From Saccharina japonica (lineage: Eukaryota; Sar; Phaeophyceae; Laminariales; Laminariaceae): a DNA stretch of 64,000 bases. Location of the stretch: the NCBI GenBank assembly GCA_008828725.1, contig MEHQ01001298.1, positions 110,465-174,464 of the forward strand, read 5' to 3'. Positions 24,986 to 36,633 of the stretch are shown piece after piece (the stretch's first letter is position 1; the number at the start of each line of letters is the position of its first letter). The notes beneath the pieces were generated by a model. It saw only the letters and a list, made by a program, of their open reading frames with translations, was not told the origin of the DNA and did no database searches. The translations under genes and the position numbers were made by a program.

Positions 24986-26441
24986 CAGAGCTTGTCATGG
25001 GGCGTTTGTCCGGGCCGGGCCGGGCGGGGCCGAGGCTTTTGATAAATCGATTGGCCGGGCGGGGCTGGGCCGCCAACATTTGGAAATGTGATGGGCTGGG
25101 CCGGGCCGCGGCCCATCCCTTGAAAATGTGATGGACCGGGCCGGGCCGCGGCCCATCCTCTGAAAATGTGATGGGCCGGGTCGGGCCGCGGCCCATTCTC
25201 TGTAAAAACTGATGGGCCGGGCCTGGCCGCAGGCCATGATATGTGGGCTCTACATGGGTCGCTCCGCCCGGCCCATGAAGCGGCCCATGTGTTTTGACGA
25301 GCCGGCCGGGACCACTGCCCATGATATATGGTGTGCTAGCGATACTGCTACTACGGCCTCCACTGTGCCCATGAGGTGGCACATGTGTTTTGACGGACCC
25401 GCCCAGGCCGCGGTCTATGATAAGTGGTATCATTCTGCTACAGCTACGAGATTTTAGGGGTACTTGGGTTGCTGTCCGCCAACACCAGCTACGTTCGTAC
25501 GATACATCACTGGCACATCGCCTCGGGTACTATGATGCCTTGTGCAAATGTGGGATGAAAACCTTGGTACCGTAGTGGGTGTACGGACGACACTTATCGC
25601 CGTCTCTGCGATACAGGCCGCATGAGGCTCTTGCCCTGCTTCATCCCGCGGCAGCCGAATGTATTGCAGCAGTAGTACTGGGTGTTGCAGCAGCAAGTGC
25701 TGCTGCTGTTGCTGCTGCTGCGGGTGTTTTGCAGCAGCACGAGGAGGTGATGGTCCCCAGTCGGGACTAAAGCCATTGTATAAAGTCGTTGACGGAGAAG
25801 AATTGTGTGAGTACTCGTAGTAGGTACTGGTTAGCGTGTCTCATTGGCCGAAAACAGCTGTCCCTTCAAATCCAGACGTGAAAATACGAAAATACAAGAA
25901 ACAATTCTACAATTAATTGTACGGAACTCACGTCAGCGTACACTCATGCACCTTTTTGTACGGGACAAAACATGGGCCGGGCCATGGGCCGGCCCGTCAA
26001 ATCCACGGGCCGGCCCATAAAAATTGTCTGTCCGGCCCATATAGAGCCCGTTTCACATGGGCCTCGCTGCCATGTGATGGGCCGGGCCGATCCGGGCCGA
26101 GACTTCTGGAAAAACGATGGCCCGGGCCGGGCCGGGCCGGGCCGTGAATGTTTGAACATGTGATGGGCTGGGCCGGGCCACGGCAACCCTCTGAAAATTT
26201 GATGTGCAAAGCCGGGCCGCGGCCCATACTCTGGAAATCTGACGGGCCGGGCCGGGCCGCGGCCCACTAAACTCAAATTTGATGGACCGGGGCGGGCCGC
26301 GGCCCATAGTCTGGAAATTTGAAGGGCCGGGCCGGGCCGCGGCCCACCAAGCTAAAATTTGTTGGGCCGGGCCGGGCGGGGCCCGGCCCGGCCGGCCCAA
26401 CCCCTGGCCGGCCCATCAACGTCGGCCCATGACAAGCCCTG
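24986..26441. mobile_element. hAT-type non-autonomous element with GGGCCGGGCC arrays
   Basis: Termini are inverted repeats: CAGAGCTTGTCATGGGGCG at the left, and the right end reads CAGGGCTTGTCATGGGCCG on the minus strand. CAGRG starts are typical of hAT transposons. The flanking octamers GTTTTATA and GTACTATC agree at 5 of 8 positions, compatible with an old 8-bp duplication. Inside each end lie 5-6 units of about 60-68 bases, each with GGGCCGGGCCGCGGCCCA joined by TCTGAAAATTTGAT-like spacers. The unique centre (about 25440-25960) includes a GCA/CTG microsatellite. The minus-strand Gly/Pro/Arg-rich frames are translations of the array. No transposase. Confidence 0.75.
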
Positions 26442-28485
26442 GTACTATCGTAAACTAAGAGACACGTCAGTTGTGAATTTTGAAATGTCTTCGTGATCCG
26501 TCTTTTCTGGACGATAGGCAAACATGTAGTTCGACGTGCCATACGGCACCACAAAACACACTTCACATATCTAATATATAGCTTTTAGAGTGTACAACTG
26601 GTGCGATATACATTCGTTTGTGTCTTCAATTTACATTTTCCCAATACGACCTGGTACGTAGTTATTTCCTGGGTCATAAATATAAAGGGAATAATTTGTT
26701 TATGTGCGGACAAATTGTTCCATTTTCTCTTTCTTCATGTCGTTCTTCTCTATACGTATCTCCCAGTTTGCCCAATACCAGGCACCAGGGACAACATAAA
26801 AAAGTTTAGCTTTTTATCGTTGATTTGCCAAAGGTGTGCATTCTCCTCGTGATTCTACTGTAACTTGGTGTAGTTCTGAATGTACCTACGAGAACCATTT
26901 TTCAAAGATGAAATCCGAGTCTTTGGGACAAAGTGAGATGCTACTATCGATTGATTTTGCCGGTTTTCTGCAGCAACCTGTCCTTTAAAGAGCGGAAAAT
27001 TGAACGAAGAAGCTTGACATCATCCCGCTCGCGTTCATGATTCACAGGGGAGGAGCGATGAAGTCGATCTTCTCGCCAGAGCAACACTGTAAAATGTAGA
27101 GAGCACCTACACCGTAAACGCTCACTCGATGAGATGTCCTGCGAAGCAACATAGACCTCGACTCTTCGAAGCAGACGATGCAAAGGGCTGACAAAATGTG
27201 ACTCCTATATAATACTACTGCACACATTTTACAAGGAACCCCTTTGTAGTTGCGCACTCCCACCCCCCCCCGGCAAGATTCAAATAAATTATCGTCATGC
27301 CACCAAAAATCTATTAGTGTGCCTACTTCTCTCTTCTCTCTCTCTGCCCACGAACGCCTTCGCGGCGAGGCTAGCGGGGGGAACGAAGGGTTAGGGGAGT
27401 TGGAACCGATCCTCGAAGAGACCGCTCGAAGGAATGAAAAAACCCTGGCCAAATGGAGCTGCCGAGATTCCGATACCGAGGCCGACCCGGAATTATTATA
27501 TTCATCCTGCGTGACGTACGCTGGACTCAACAGTAAATTATACATCTTTATGTAGTTTGCCCCAAGTGATGGTATGAAAAATAATATCCCCTAACGTGAT
27601 AGACAACATCACTAAATCCTTGACTTCGAGCGGTAGACACTTAGCTGCAATCAGAGACATGCACGATGAAGAGAGAGGGGCAATAATAGCCTTAGGCAAA
27701 GTTTGATGGCGTTTCATGACTAATATGGAAGAGCACGTAACATCGTTTGCTGCATCTACGGTCAACTCTGGGACAACGAGGCCGGTAATGAGATTGATAA
27801 GATGCAAAAAAGAGAGACACATATTTGTTTTTCCTGGACAGCGACGAGCAGAACCAAGGCATTGTATATTATATCATACAAGTAATAAGATGACCTTCGC
27901 TTCTTATTTCTGTATTACTGTGGATACGCATATTTTCCGATCCTTCTGCCGCACTACGATAGATCGCACGACGTTTTGATCCTGTGCTCAGTTCAACAAC
28001 AGTTAAACTAGCGGCATTCGTCTTTTGCCCTCTACGGGGAGCAAAGGCTAAACTCTTACTGGTAACCAGAACCCTCAAATCAGACGAATCCACGGCAAGC
28101 ACAGGATGTTGTGCCTATAGCGCAATGCTACGATCTGGCACCTTACCTACCGACATACTCCTACCAGAACTCGTACGTAACTCTTTTTTATTAACAAGCG
28201 GCACAAGAAGGGTCTTCGACCTTTGTTGCGTCATTTCTACTGCAGTAGTTTCAACGACAACAACAGCGGACTCCCAAATCCCAAGCGATACGGACAAAGC
28301 ACCTTAGGGCCGGGGTGGGGGGCGGGGTTTCCCAAACGCCTGACGACTGGCTATGGCATTCATCCACGTGATGCGTGCTTGTCCAGTACAGAAGTGGCTA
28401 GCGTAAATACCCCCGTACTCGCCTTCTGTATGCCCCCCGTTCTTGTTACTGTGTTGTTTTTTCGTTTCTTCGCTCCATCCTTGTG
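26442..28485. other. No gene assigned; possible decayed coding pieces
   Basis: Plus-strand frames near 27338-27540 and 27585-27700 (for example HLAAIRDMHDEERGAIIALG) have a protein-like composition, but stops, no splice model and no recognisable domain prevent a gene call. Overlapping minus-strand frames at 27538-28297 are equally uninformative. They may be remains of an unrecognised transposon gene. Confidence 0.3.
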
Positions 28486-29172
28486 CCTGATATCGGGCCT
28501 GCGCTCCATTGTCCCTGCAAATGGCTGAAAGTGCGTAGTAAGTAGGTACACCTATTTTCGGCTACTCAATTTTATGTATCGCCTATTTTTGGCTTCAAGT
28601 GTACCTATAAATGGCTCGAACGATCACTTTTTGGCAACTGAAATATAGAGAGACGGCCACACCAGATGCCGGGACTGTCAACCAGCCGACCGTACCTGTC
28701 TTCCTCGTAAATACTCACCCATGTTTGCTATGGAGTGTTGTGCCGGACCGCCCCAACGACTGTGTAACTCAGACCCCCTTAACCGTATGATATTACTCTG
28801 TACACGTATATACACCAACGTTGCTCCTACTATATACTGCACTACAGTATGTGTATTGTACTTTCAGTTTAATGGCATGTAAACACTCGTAATTGGTGTT
28901 TCTCCCCATCTCGATCACACCTATTAAAGGCATGTGGCCCAAACGACTAAGATCACATTTGGCTGACAGGTGCGGTCGGGTGGTTGACAGCCCCGGCATC
29001 TGGTGTGACCGTCTGTCTATACTTCAGTTGCCGAAACGTTATCGCTCGAGGCATTTATAGGTACCCTTGAAACCAAAAAAAGGTAATAGGTGGAATGAGT
29101 AGCCGATAATTTGTGTACCTGCGCTCTTTGAGCCATTTGTAGGTACAATGGAGCGCAGGCCGAATATCAGGC
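28486..29172. mobile_element. Foldback element with about 210-bp inverted arms
   Basis: Arm 28486-28700 is an inverted match to 28964-29172, including GCCTGCGCTCCATTGT, CACACCAGATGCCGGG and TACCTATAAAT blocks, at roughly 80 percent identity by eye. The spacer of about 260 bases holds no gene. A transcript would fold into a long hairpin. Confidence 0.8.
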
Positions 29173-29294
29173 GGGCCAGGAAGCCGTTTCCGGTGTACAT
29201 TACACAGTGTACCTATAAATCGCTCAAAATACGTACGAGCTGGTTCCAGCAAGAGCAGGAACATTACGTCTTCAGACTTCTGCGCCCTAAAGGA

Positions 29295-29534
29295 AAACGA
29301 TTTGGAAAACGAAATTTGGCAGGGTTGTCCTTCATGACCATACGAAAAAACGTATTGATGGTCTTTTTGAAAAAATGCTTTTTTGGTGAATGAGGTACAT
29401 TTTAACGTGTTTTTTTATTTTTCGGCAACTTTGACCCAAAATTACCGACGAACGAAAACGAAAATAAAAAAGGCCATCAATACGTTTTTTCGTATGCTCG
29501 TGAAGAACAACCCTGCCAAATGTCGTCTTCCAAC
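29295..29534. mobile_element. Small foldback element
   Basis: Arm 29295-29371 inverts to 29469-29534. Both contain ATTTGGCAGGGTTGT and ATACGAAAAAACGTATTGAT, the latter holding its own palindrome. The spacer is about 95 bases and A/T-rich. Confidence 0.8.
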
Positions 29535-31329
29535 TCTTCTTGGATCCGGGCGCTAAAGTGATTTCCGTGAAAGTAAATAGTCCCCCTAGGGTTTCCAAAG
29601 AGCTCGGTACATTGTTCTAGTACTTTAGCAGGCGTTTATTATAACACACTTGTACACACTTAAACGGATCACATAACAAAGCAAGTGTCATCGACGTCTT
29701 CCCCTTGTTGATGCGATAAAATCAACACGTCTAGCGTCTAATTATTCCACGTATTGGCCGAATTATGGCCGAGCAAAGAATCATATGGATTTTAGTATTT
29801 TCAGCTTATATCCCTATACAACAACGCCTTCCCAAGTAATACGAACAATTCCCACATCTCACGAACTACAGCTCGGACGCCAAAACCAGCTTCACCGATG
29901 TGTTCGCCTTGTTGATGCGGTCTCGTGGATATGCTTTGTGTTGCGAGTTTCAGTGTATTCATTGTTTTATTCCCTAGGGTAGAATGTTACGCTTTTTCCT
30001 GGAATCAGCTCGTAGGTATACCTATTTTTGGCTAATGCCCTAAAATCTATATGATGCGACGATAGGCTTTCAATCTCGACATATAATCAGTCCACCGCCT
30101 ATCCGCTTGATGACGGGCAAGGACATAGACTATAGTTGGTGGCATCGAATATACCACGTGGATCCAAGCTGTAAAAGGCAAGAGCATGCCAGCGGCGTCG
30201 CACGCTCTTGTCGCAAACACTAACATAAATAGTTTCACGGATGTCCAAAAGGCATCGATCGATACGTTGTGTCGTCTGTTTTGTACACCCCAGCGGGGAA
30301 AGTTTTTGAATTCCAAATGCCTTGCAAGCGCCCTTCACAAATAACCGTTCGTTGTGTGAACACTCTGATCCTTTGGTGTGTCCCACACGAGCGCGCCCCA
30401 TTGACAGGTCATGGCCCAGCCTTTTGTTTAGTCCATCGATTTCTGTCGAGCATTACGAATCTTGCCGCTACGAATTCAACATCCTGCTGAGGTTTTCTCG
30501 ATCCCATTATTGCCTAACATCGTCCCAAAACACTTTTTAGAAATATAAGTACTTAATTATTCTAAACAAATATACAGTAGGTTTCGTCTGGTTTTCAGCA
30601 GCAATACCATTTCAGGTACAGCCATATAATTAATCGGTACTGACCACGGCATAGCTCCATTTAAACGATAATATATCCTCTCGACCAACACATAGCTTGT
30701 TCGGTATGGTTTTCAGGAGGTGATGAGGTCTTTCGATGTGCAAGAGAAGGCCAACATATGAGTTACATCACAATGAGTGAGAGTATTAGTTTCCGCGACG
30801 AAAAGGGCGTCGGGTTGGTCCGGCTTCTGAGACAAACATGTTGCCCATAACCTGCGCTCTCTAGGTAAATACCAATGAGTAGATATGAGGATTATAGCTA
30901 GAGAAATATCTTTTCCGGTAGCGAGTCATGTAAACGTAAAAATTATTCCAAAAATATTATTGAAACGAAAAACACGACGGGTTTTGTTTTTCCAGTGCTC
31001 TTTTATTGTTTGCCCGAAGGTGCCCCTTGACTCCGAAAGTTGTTATCATTGTTTTGAAGCATCGTGTTCGTGGAAAGCTGTACTGCTTTTGATTGCGCCG
31101 GATACCATTGGTATTCAAACTTTATGCAAACAGACCGTTCGTATTGACATCGTTCCCTGTTGTTGTAAATTGTTGGCAGTTTTGACTTTTCACTGTGGAC
31201 GCATGCTACGATGGACGTGCACCATGCTTCGTTATGGGGCTGGTCATTTGAGTAAGGTCTATGCCTCCCCCGAAACACTGATTTTGGGGGGAAACTAAAA
31301 CTGCTACATGCGTGTACTCGATGAACAAA
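29535..31329. other. No gene recognised
   Basis: Only unremarkable short frames. GCCCATAACCTGCGCTCTC near 30842-30861 recurs as GCCCGTGACCTGCGCTCTT near 14261-14281, so a further diverged repeat family may be present. The plus-strand frame 30885-31298 has no recognisable domain. Confidence 0.35.
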
Positions 31330-31461
31330 CCCAATGCCTTAAGTAAATAAAGAAAACATATTTCTCAACAGAATAACTGAAATTCCGACGAGTTTGGGTG
31401 AAGGAGCCCAGTTATTCAGAAAAAGTTACAATCGGAAAATCCTACATCTACCGTAGCATGC
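31330..31461. repeat. TGCTACG-type MITE fragment
   Basis: Ends with ACATCTACCGTAGCATGCG and contains GGAGCCCAGTTATTCAGAAAAAG, the inverted form of the left-arm block of the 9350 and 39296 copies. It is a partial copy. Confidence 0.4.
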
Positions 31462-31689
31462 GCCTACGTTGATGTGTGTGTGCGCAGGGAACGTTTATCA
31501 GTGTGCCGCGTGAGGCCGAAATGTGCTGCCGTTCCTGCATTGATGTTCCTACAGTGACGTGCGTAGCCTCAGAATCCTTGTACATCCTAAAGTAAGGAGA
31601 CCCAACCCGTGCTGCTACAGCCCCACCAATCACCTGGCAAACCCAATCTCCACACTCCTTTTTGAAAAACAATATTGGATTTTGTTGTG

Positions 31690-31935
31690 TGAATACGATA
31701 CATAAGCCAACCGAAACGGCTCAACCGCACGCCAAACGGATCCAAGCCCAACATCCACATACTCAAACTCGAACAAAAAAAAACGAAAGCTTGGATCCAA
31801 CACAACCCAAACCAAAGCGACTCAACACGACCCAGTACAACGCATAACACAACATAACCAAAAAATATTGCTACAGAACACGACACAACACAACACAACA
31901 CAACTCAACCCAAATTAAATCAAACCTAAGACTGG
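31690..31935. repeat. AACACAACCCAA low-complexity tract
   Basis: Degenerate repeats of ACACA and ACCCAA words with almost no G on the plus strand; the frames across it are compositional artefacts. Confidence 0.6.
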
Positions 31936-32193
31936 TGCTACGGTAGGGGGGGTCGCTTTCAAGTCCTATATTTTCAGCCGACCATAGCCACTCGGCCGAG
32001 TGACTAAATATTTCGTTGCGATGTCAAGCTTTTTAGTATATTGTTGTTTCGCGAATTGAACTGCCATGGGATTGTTTGTTACTCTGCGGCCACAGGTCAA
32101 TTTCATTTCAAAGTTTGAGTGAGTTGCAAAGCCACTCGTCCGAGTGGCGTAAACGTGGTTGTGAAAATTGGGATACTCCCCTATCGTAGCACT
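31935..32193. mobile_element. TGCTACG-type MITE with clear terminal inverted repeats
   Basis: The left end GTGCTACGGTAGGGG pairs with the right end CCCCTATCGTAGCAC. A second inverted pair lies inside, AGCCACTCGGCCGAGTG against CCACTCGTCCGAGTGGC. No coding capacity. It ends about 650 bases before the first recognised receptor-kinase exon. Confidence 0.7.
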
Positions 32194-32844
32194 TCTCCTA
32201 ACCCAAAACCCACCGAATCCAACCACCTACGCAATCCAACCTCGTAGAATGCACACTAACTGAATGTATATGTGAATTGCGATGTTGTTTGGGTGAACAA
32301 CGTAAATCTAACCCAACACAACTCCAACCACCACCTACTCAACCCAATCCAACCTGTGTTGTTATTTTTGTCGTATTGCTAGTGAGCTTGTCTCAACCCT
32401 CTAACACAACTCGTGCCACCGCACTTCAACCCGAGGACAGACTAACCCCAATCCAAACACCTCCGACCCACAACCCAATTCACCGTACACTGGTTTGGTC
32501 GTGTTGGTCATGGGCACGACACGACCACAACCCAACCTTGCTGCCGCGCCTGAGCCAACTCAACACATCAGAGCTGTGTGCTTTCATCCAGCGTGGGAGT
32601 GTTTGTGCCCCCAGCTGGGTTTATCCAGCAAGTGTTTGATATAGGTCTCGAATAGCAACCAACCGTTCCACATACGCCTACCTCGTGATCAGAGTTTTTA
32701 CCACATGTCCGCCCCGAAACTTCTGTTCGGAGGGTTTGTACCCCACCACGCAGTAGACACGCAGCAAGCATGTTCAACCGATTCGATCACTTTATAATTC
32801 TAACTAAATTGATAAATGTGTCGTCCATGTTTTGTATACCCCAG
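32194..32844. other. Region upstream of the first recognised receptor-kinase exon
   Basis: CCCAACC-rich sequence. A plus-strand frame at 32277-32639 contains a hydrophobic run (VVIFVVLLVSL) that could mimic a signal peptide, but no splice link in frame to the exon at 32845 was established. A further ectodomain exon was looked for here by its WRWQ-type ending and not found. Confidence 0.35.
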
Positions 32845-35800
32845 AATGGTACGGCTGAAGAAGACCGTTTCTCCGCACTTTTCGAAGACGAAGACGGGTC
32901 GGTGATCCTCGCTGGGTATACCCGTGGGGTGTGGGACAGCGATAGCTCTGGCGGCGTTGACTTCGCCGCTGTAAAGCTGGACAAGAGCGGAGTCGAGCTT
33001 TGGCGTTGGCAGGTGATTCATACTGTTCGTACACGTCATGTACGATGACACACCTATGGAAACATCTGTAAGGGCGTTGTGCACTTAGTAGCTTGCTTTT
33101 TGTAGACGGTAAGCATTCCCACGCACGCGTTCAGACATGTTTTAACATATGTTGTGACCCCGGATCGCTGCTGTTCTTATCCTACAGAATGGGTCAACCG
33201 GTGATGATTTGGGGGTAGCGTTTGCTTCAGATTCGACGAAATCGTTTTTTTTACTAGCCGGATCATCATCGGGGGCGTGGGCCAGTGACAATGCTGATGG
33301 TTCGTTTGATTTCGCTGCCGTTCTGTTGAACACGACCGCCTTACCAAGCGCCGTACCTACGCCGGTGCCGACGTTTGCTGGAATCACTACGTCGGTACCC
33401 CCATCGTCTGCGCCGTCACCTTTATTGGGCCCGACGCAACCTCCTGCTCAACCGTCAGAGGCAATGCCAACATCCACGCCGGGTCTCGACACACCGATAC
33501 CCATGCCAACCTCTGCGCCCATCCCGACGACCGGTGATAAAGGTGGGAACACCACGATGATATCCGTAATTGTCGGTGTTTCTCTCTTGACTGGTGTGGT
33601 GGTGACATTGGGATGCCGTTGGGTTAGACGACACCGAAAGCTCAGGCACCATGGCGTAGATGCCGTTACGCAATCCATCGGACCTCGACGTCAAGCAGTG
33701 CCGTCAACGACGAGAGATACTCCGCAAAACACATACGTCCCGGCATCACCAGAAGTAGAAACGAAGTCCGCCGTGAAAGAGCCCTTCGCTCTACCTTCGT
33801 TCGACACAACTGTCAAAGTGTCAGCTGCTGGCGAGGGAAACGTGGCGTTGCTCCAGCTCAACGGCAAGACGGGACAAACCATTGGCGAAAGTGAGGTCGA
33901 CGGTGGCCACGATGGACAACACCCGTCAGTTTCGCCCGTGGCTAATAGGCATGCACAGCTATCGGCAATTCAAGACGAGGCGGACGGGTACGACGTGCCA
34001 TGGTCAGGCGGCAGCGGGACCATGCCAATGGATGGTATCCGTGAGCCGGGTTATGATGTCGGTGTTGTTCGTGCGGTAATAGAAGCAGCGGAGGGGCTGG
34101 CGCGGTTGTCCCAATTTCCTGGTGTCTCTCAGGTGGTCATTATTACGAACATGGTGACCGTCCGCTCGGACCTACTTGCGGTCGCGGACACCATGGTGAA
34201 GCGATGCCGTACGCTGATGATTTTGGTTCAGAGCGCATCAAGTGTGCTCACAGAGGTATGTGATTCTACGTCCGATTTTGTGTTTGCTCACAGAGGTATG
34301 TGATTCTACGCCCGAATTTGTCTGTACTACGCAGAGTGTGTCTTACGACGGTAGCATGGGATTCGCGAAAATGTCGAGATAAACAAATCGAAGTGTTGCC
34401 TTTGGTAGCATTTAGCCTAGTCCAGTTCATAGGTCGTAATCGTCTAATTTCGCAATAAAGCAGGAACTGAGCGGGAGTTTGATACATAACCTGCAGGACT
34501 AGATAGACGTGTCCAACGCAGAACAGATCATATCGGCGCATATATGAGGTAATTCTCCGTGTTCTGTGTAGGCCAATCATGATCGAGTCTCTGATGTTCT
34601 TTCAATACAGTAAGTATAACCATTTAACACCCCCGATCATATTCGATTACTTGCGTCCCTAGCCCCAATCCAGGGGAAGTTACAGCAGCGAGCAAATAAC
34701 GTACGGGGCACACGAGCTGTCATGGACGCCGAAAAGGCTCTGATCATTAGGCAGACATTAGGGAGCACGTACTTGCAGGGTACAACTCGTCATCGTACGA
34801 ACCCCACGCGGCAGTATGTGTGTTTCTACGACCTGTCCGGGCATTGCGTTTTCACCCGCGTTTCTATACACCAGCCGGACTACTAGCAGACTCCATATTA
34901 CCAAGAACCGTTCATGGTTCGACTGTACACTGTGCCGACTTGTCCCATGGCAGGGGCTACAATATGTCGTCAAACTGTTCCTGGCCGATTGAGCTCCTGG
35001 TGTGAGAATCCTCCGGATTGGCATGAATGTGTTGTGTTTAGTTTTGTTTTGTTTTGTTTCTCGCTTAGGACATCCGCAAAACAATCGTCTTTGGAACCAT
35101 GGTTTGGGTGTGATATTGAGGTTAGTATGTGAGGTACGCAGTAAGTGACCGGCCACCCCTATCTTAGAATTACACAGCGGCCAAATTTAGTTCACGCCGT
35201 GAACATTTGTTTGTTTTCATATTTTCTTGATATCTGACAGATGTTCCAGCTTCCCATAAGTCGCGAATGCACCGTGTTGGCACCTGACGTGTCCGTGCTG
35301 TCGATCGCAAATAGATTGTCGAAGAAGTGTTATGCAAAACAAAGGGAACATCCCAATCCTATGAACTCAGGCCGGCCAATTCTAGCTGAAGTGTTCAACG
35401 GATTCAAGCTTCAATGCTAACATCCACCGACTCCACTTGTCTGCCGTTCTTGGTCCACCTATTGTCAGTATTTGGTTTCCTATACGTAAAATAGTGTTTG
35501 TGTTTGTTTAAAATCGGCTTCGATCTTAAACAGGGTTACGTTACATCTTACCTTACTCTTGAATAATTCCAGGGTTTCAGGACTCCTACGGTTACAATCA
35601 CAATGTCGGGTTCGATATCGGAGAGGTGTTTGCTCCAGACAGAACTTCGTGATATATCTAATTTGGTTGTTATTTAAATAACATATAATCATGCTTTCAT
35701 ATTTTCCCTGTGCCCCAATCAGCATTAAACGTTTTGACAGTCCCTCAGAAAATGAGTAGCCAGTCGCTGATTACAAACGTGGATGGCTCTAATAGTTATG

Positions 35801-36633
35801 AAGGTACGCGTAGCGTAAATCTTACTTCGCCAAAAGAGGTCAGCGTACAACACATACTGAACCACACCTGATATGTCCCGGATCTCGACTGAATATCCAC
35901 TTTAGGTTGGAGACGGAAACGATAAGGCTCATCGTGACCTCGTCGAGGACGTACGTCATGCCCTCTCTGCTCTAGTGGACATCATCAAAACGTATCGGGG
36001 TAAAGGAAAACTGCCTCAACTTCTGAAGTCGGCGATGTTCAAGCGGCACCAGAGTGAGGCGGAAGCGGTGATCGACGGGGCCATTTCCCGGTTACAGGTG
36101 GGACGGAAAATTACATTCATTGCAAAGGAAGTCAACTTAAATGATAGCTATATCGTGTATTTACCCAATGGCTGATCGACTACGTGCTGAGTTGCCTGCG
36201 TTGAAATATACGCAGACGTGTGCCGTTCAAAAGGTCAGGAAACGTGCGTTTGGACCTAACAGACCCAACTTTGCAGTACCATGGTTGCACCATTCATAGT
36301 GACAACGCACAGTTTGTTCAGCAGCAGATGAATAATAGGGCGCATGCCGGATCCGCGTGCAATGCGATACACTGTACGTAACTATGTGCTGGCGGCGTTT
36401 CGCAGCTTCGTGGCACCACGTGTTGCGCAAAATGTGACGTTTGTCGTCTAACGCCAACGATCATATTAAGCTACTTGTGGTGCAGCTTGTTCAACAATCA
36501 TATTGTTTTCTGCCCGAACGTTCGGGCGAAACCACGGCACCTCCAGTTTGGCTTGCAAGTGAAGACTGGACACGATGTGAACAAGACCGGGCGGGACTTG
36601 AGGGGTCTGCTTGTCCAGGGAGAAAGCATCAAG
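32845..36633 (+). CDS. Receptor-like TKL kinase, exons A-D: ectodomain, TM, helical bundle
   Basis: Reconstructed from acceptor/donor sites: 32845-33012, 33188-34255, 35906-36097, 36547-36633. Every junction is phase 0 and has AG/GT borders. Exon A and the start of exon B each encode one ectodomain repeat that begins NG(T/S) and contains (V/F)DFAAV; exon A ends ELWRWQ. This resembles SBBP-type beta-propeller repeats. A P/T/S-rich stalk follows, then one membrane helix (MISVIVGVSLLTGVVVTLG, model residues 180-199) and a basic stop-transfer RWVRRHRK. From residue 349, exons B-D encode a helical region (VIEAAEGLARLSQFPG, LVEDVRHALSALVDIIKTY, LQFGLQVKTGHDV) like the N-terminal bundles of MLKL/MCAfunc proteins. 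It continues in frame into the kinase exons at 44458. The start codon and signal peptide exon were not found, so the model is 5'-incomplete. Confidence 0.75.
34246..34325 (+). repeat. 40-bp tandem duplication of a splice donor
   Basis: GCTCACAGAGGTATGTGATT occurs twice, 40 bases apart. The first copy supplies the exon B donor at 34255/34256. Use of the second GTATGT would add 40 bases and shift the frame, so the upstream site should be the productive one. Confidence 0.85.

Noticed and set aside
24981-26400. Gly/Pro/Arg-rich minus-strand frames, or a CRISPR-like array
   Set aside because: Direct translation of GGGCCGGGCC units. Spacers are short and nearly identical, and the array is bounded by hAT-type termini.
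32277-32639. Candidate signal-peptide exon for the receptor kinase
   Set aside because: There is a hydrophobic run, but the sequence is CCCAA low-complexity DNA and no donor gives an in-frame join to 32845.
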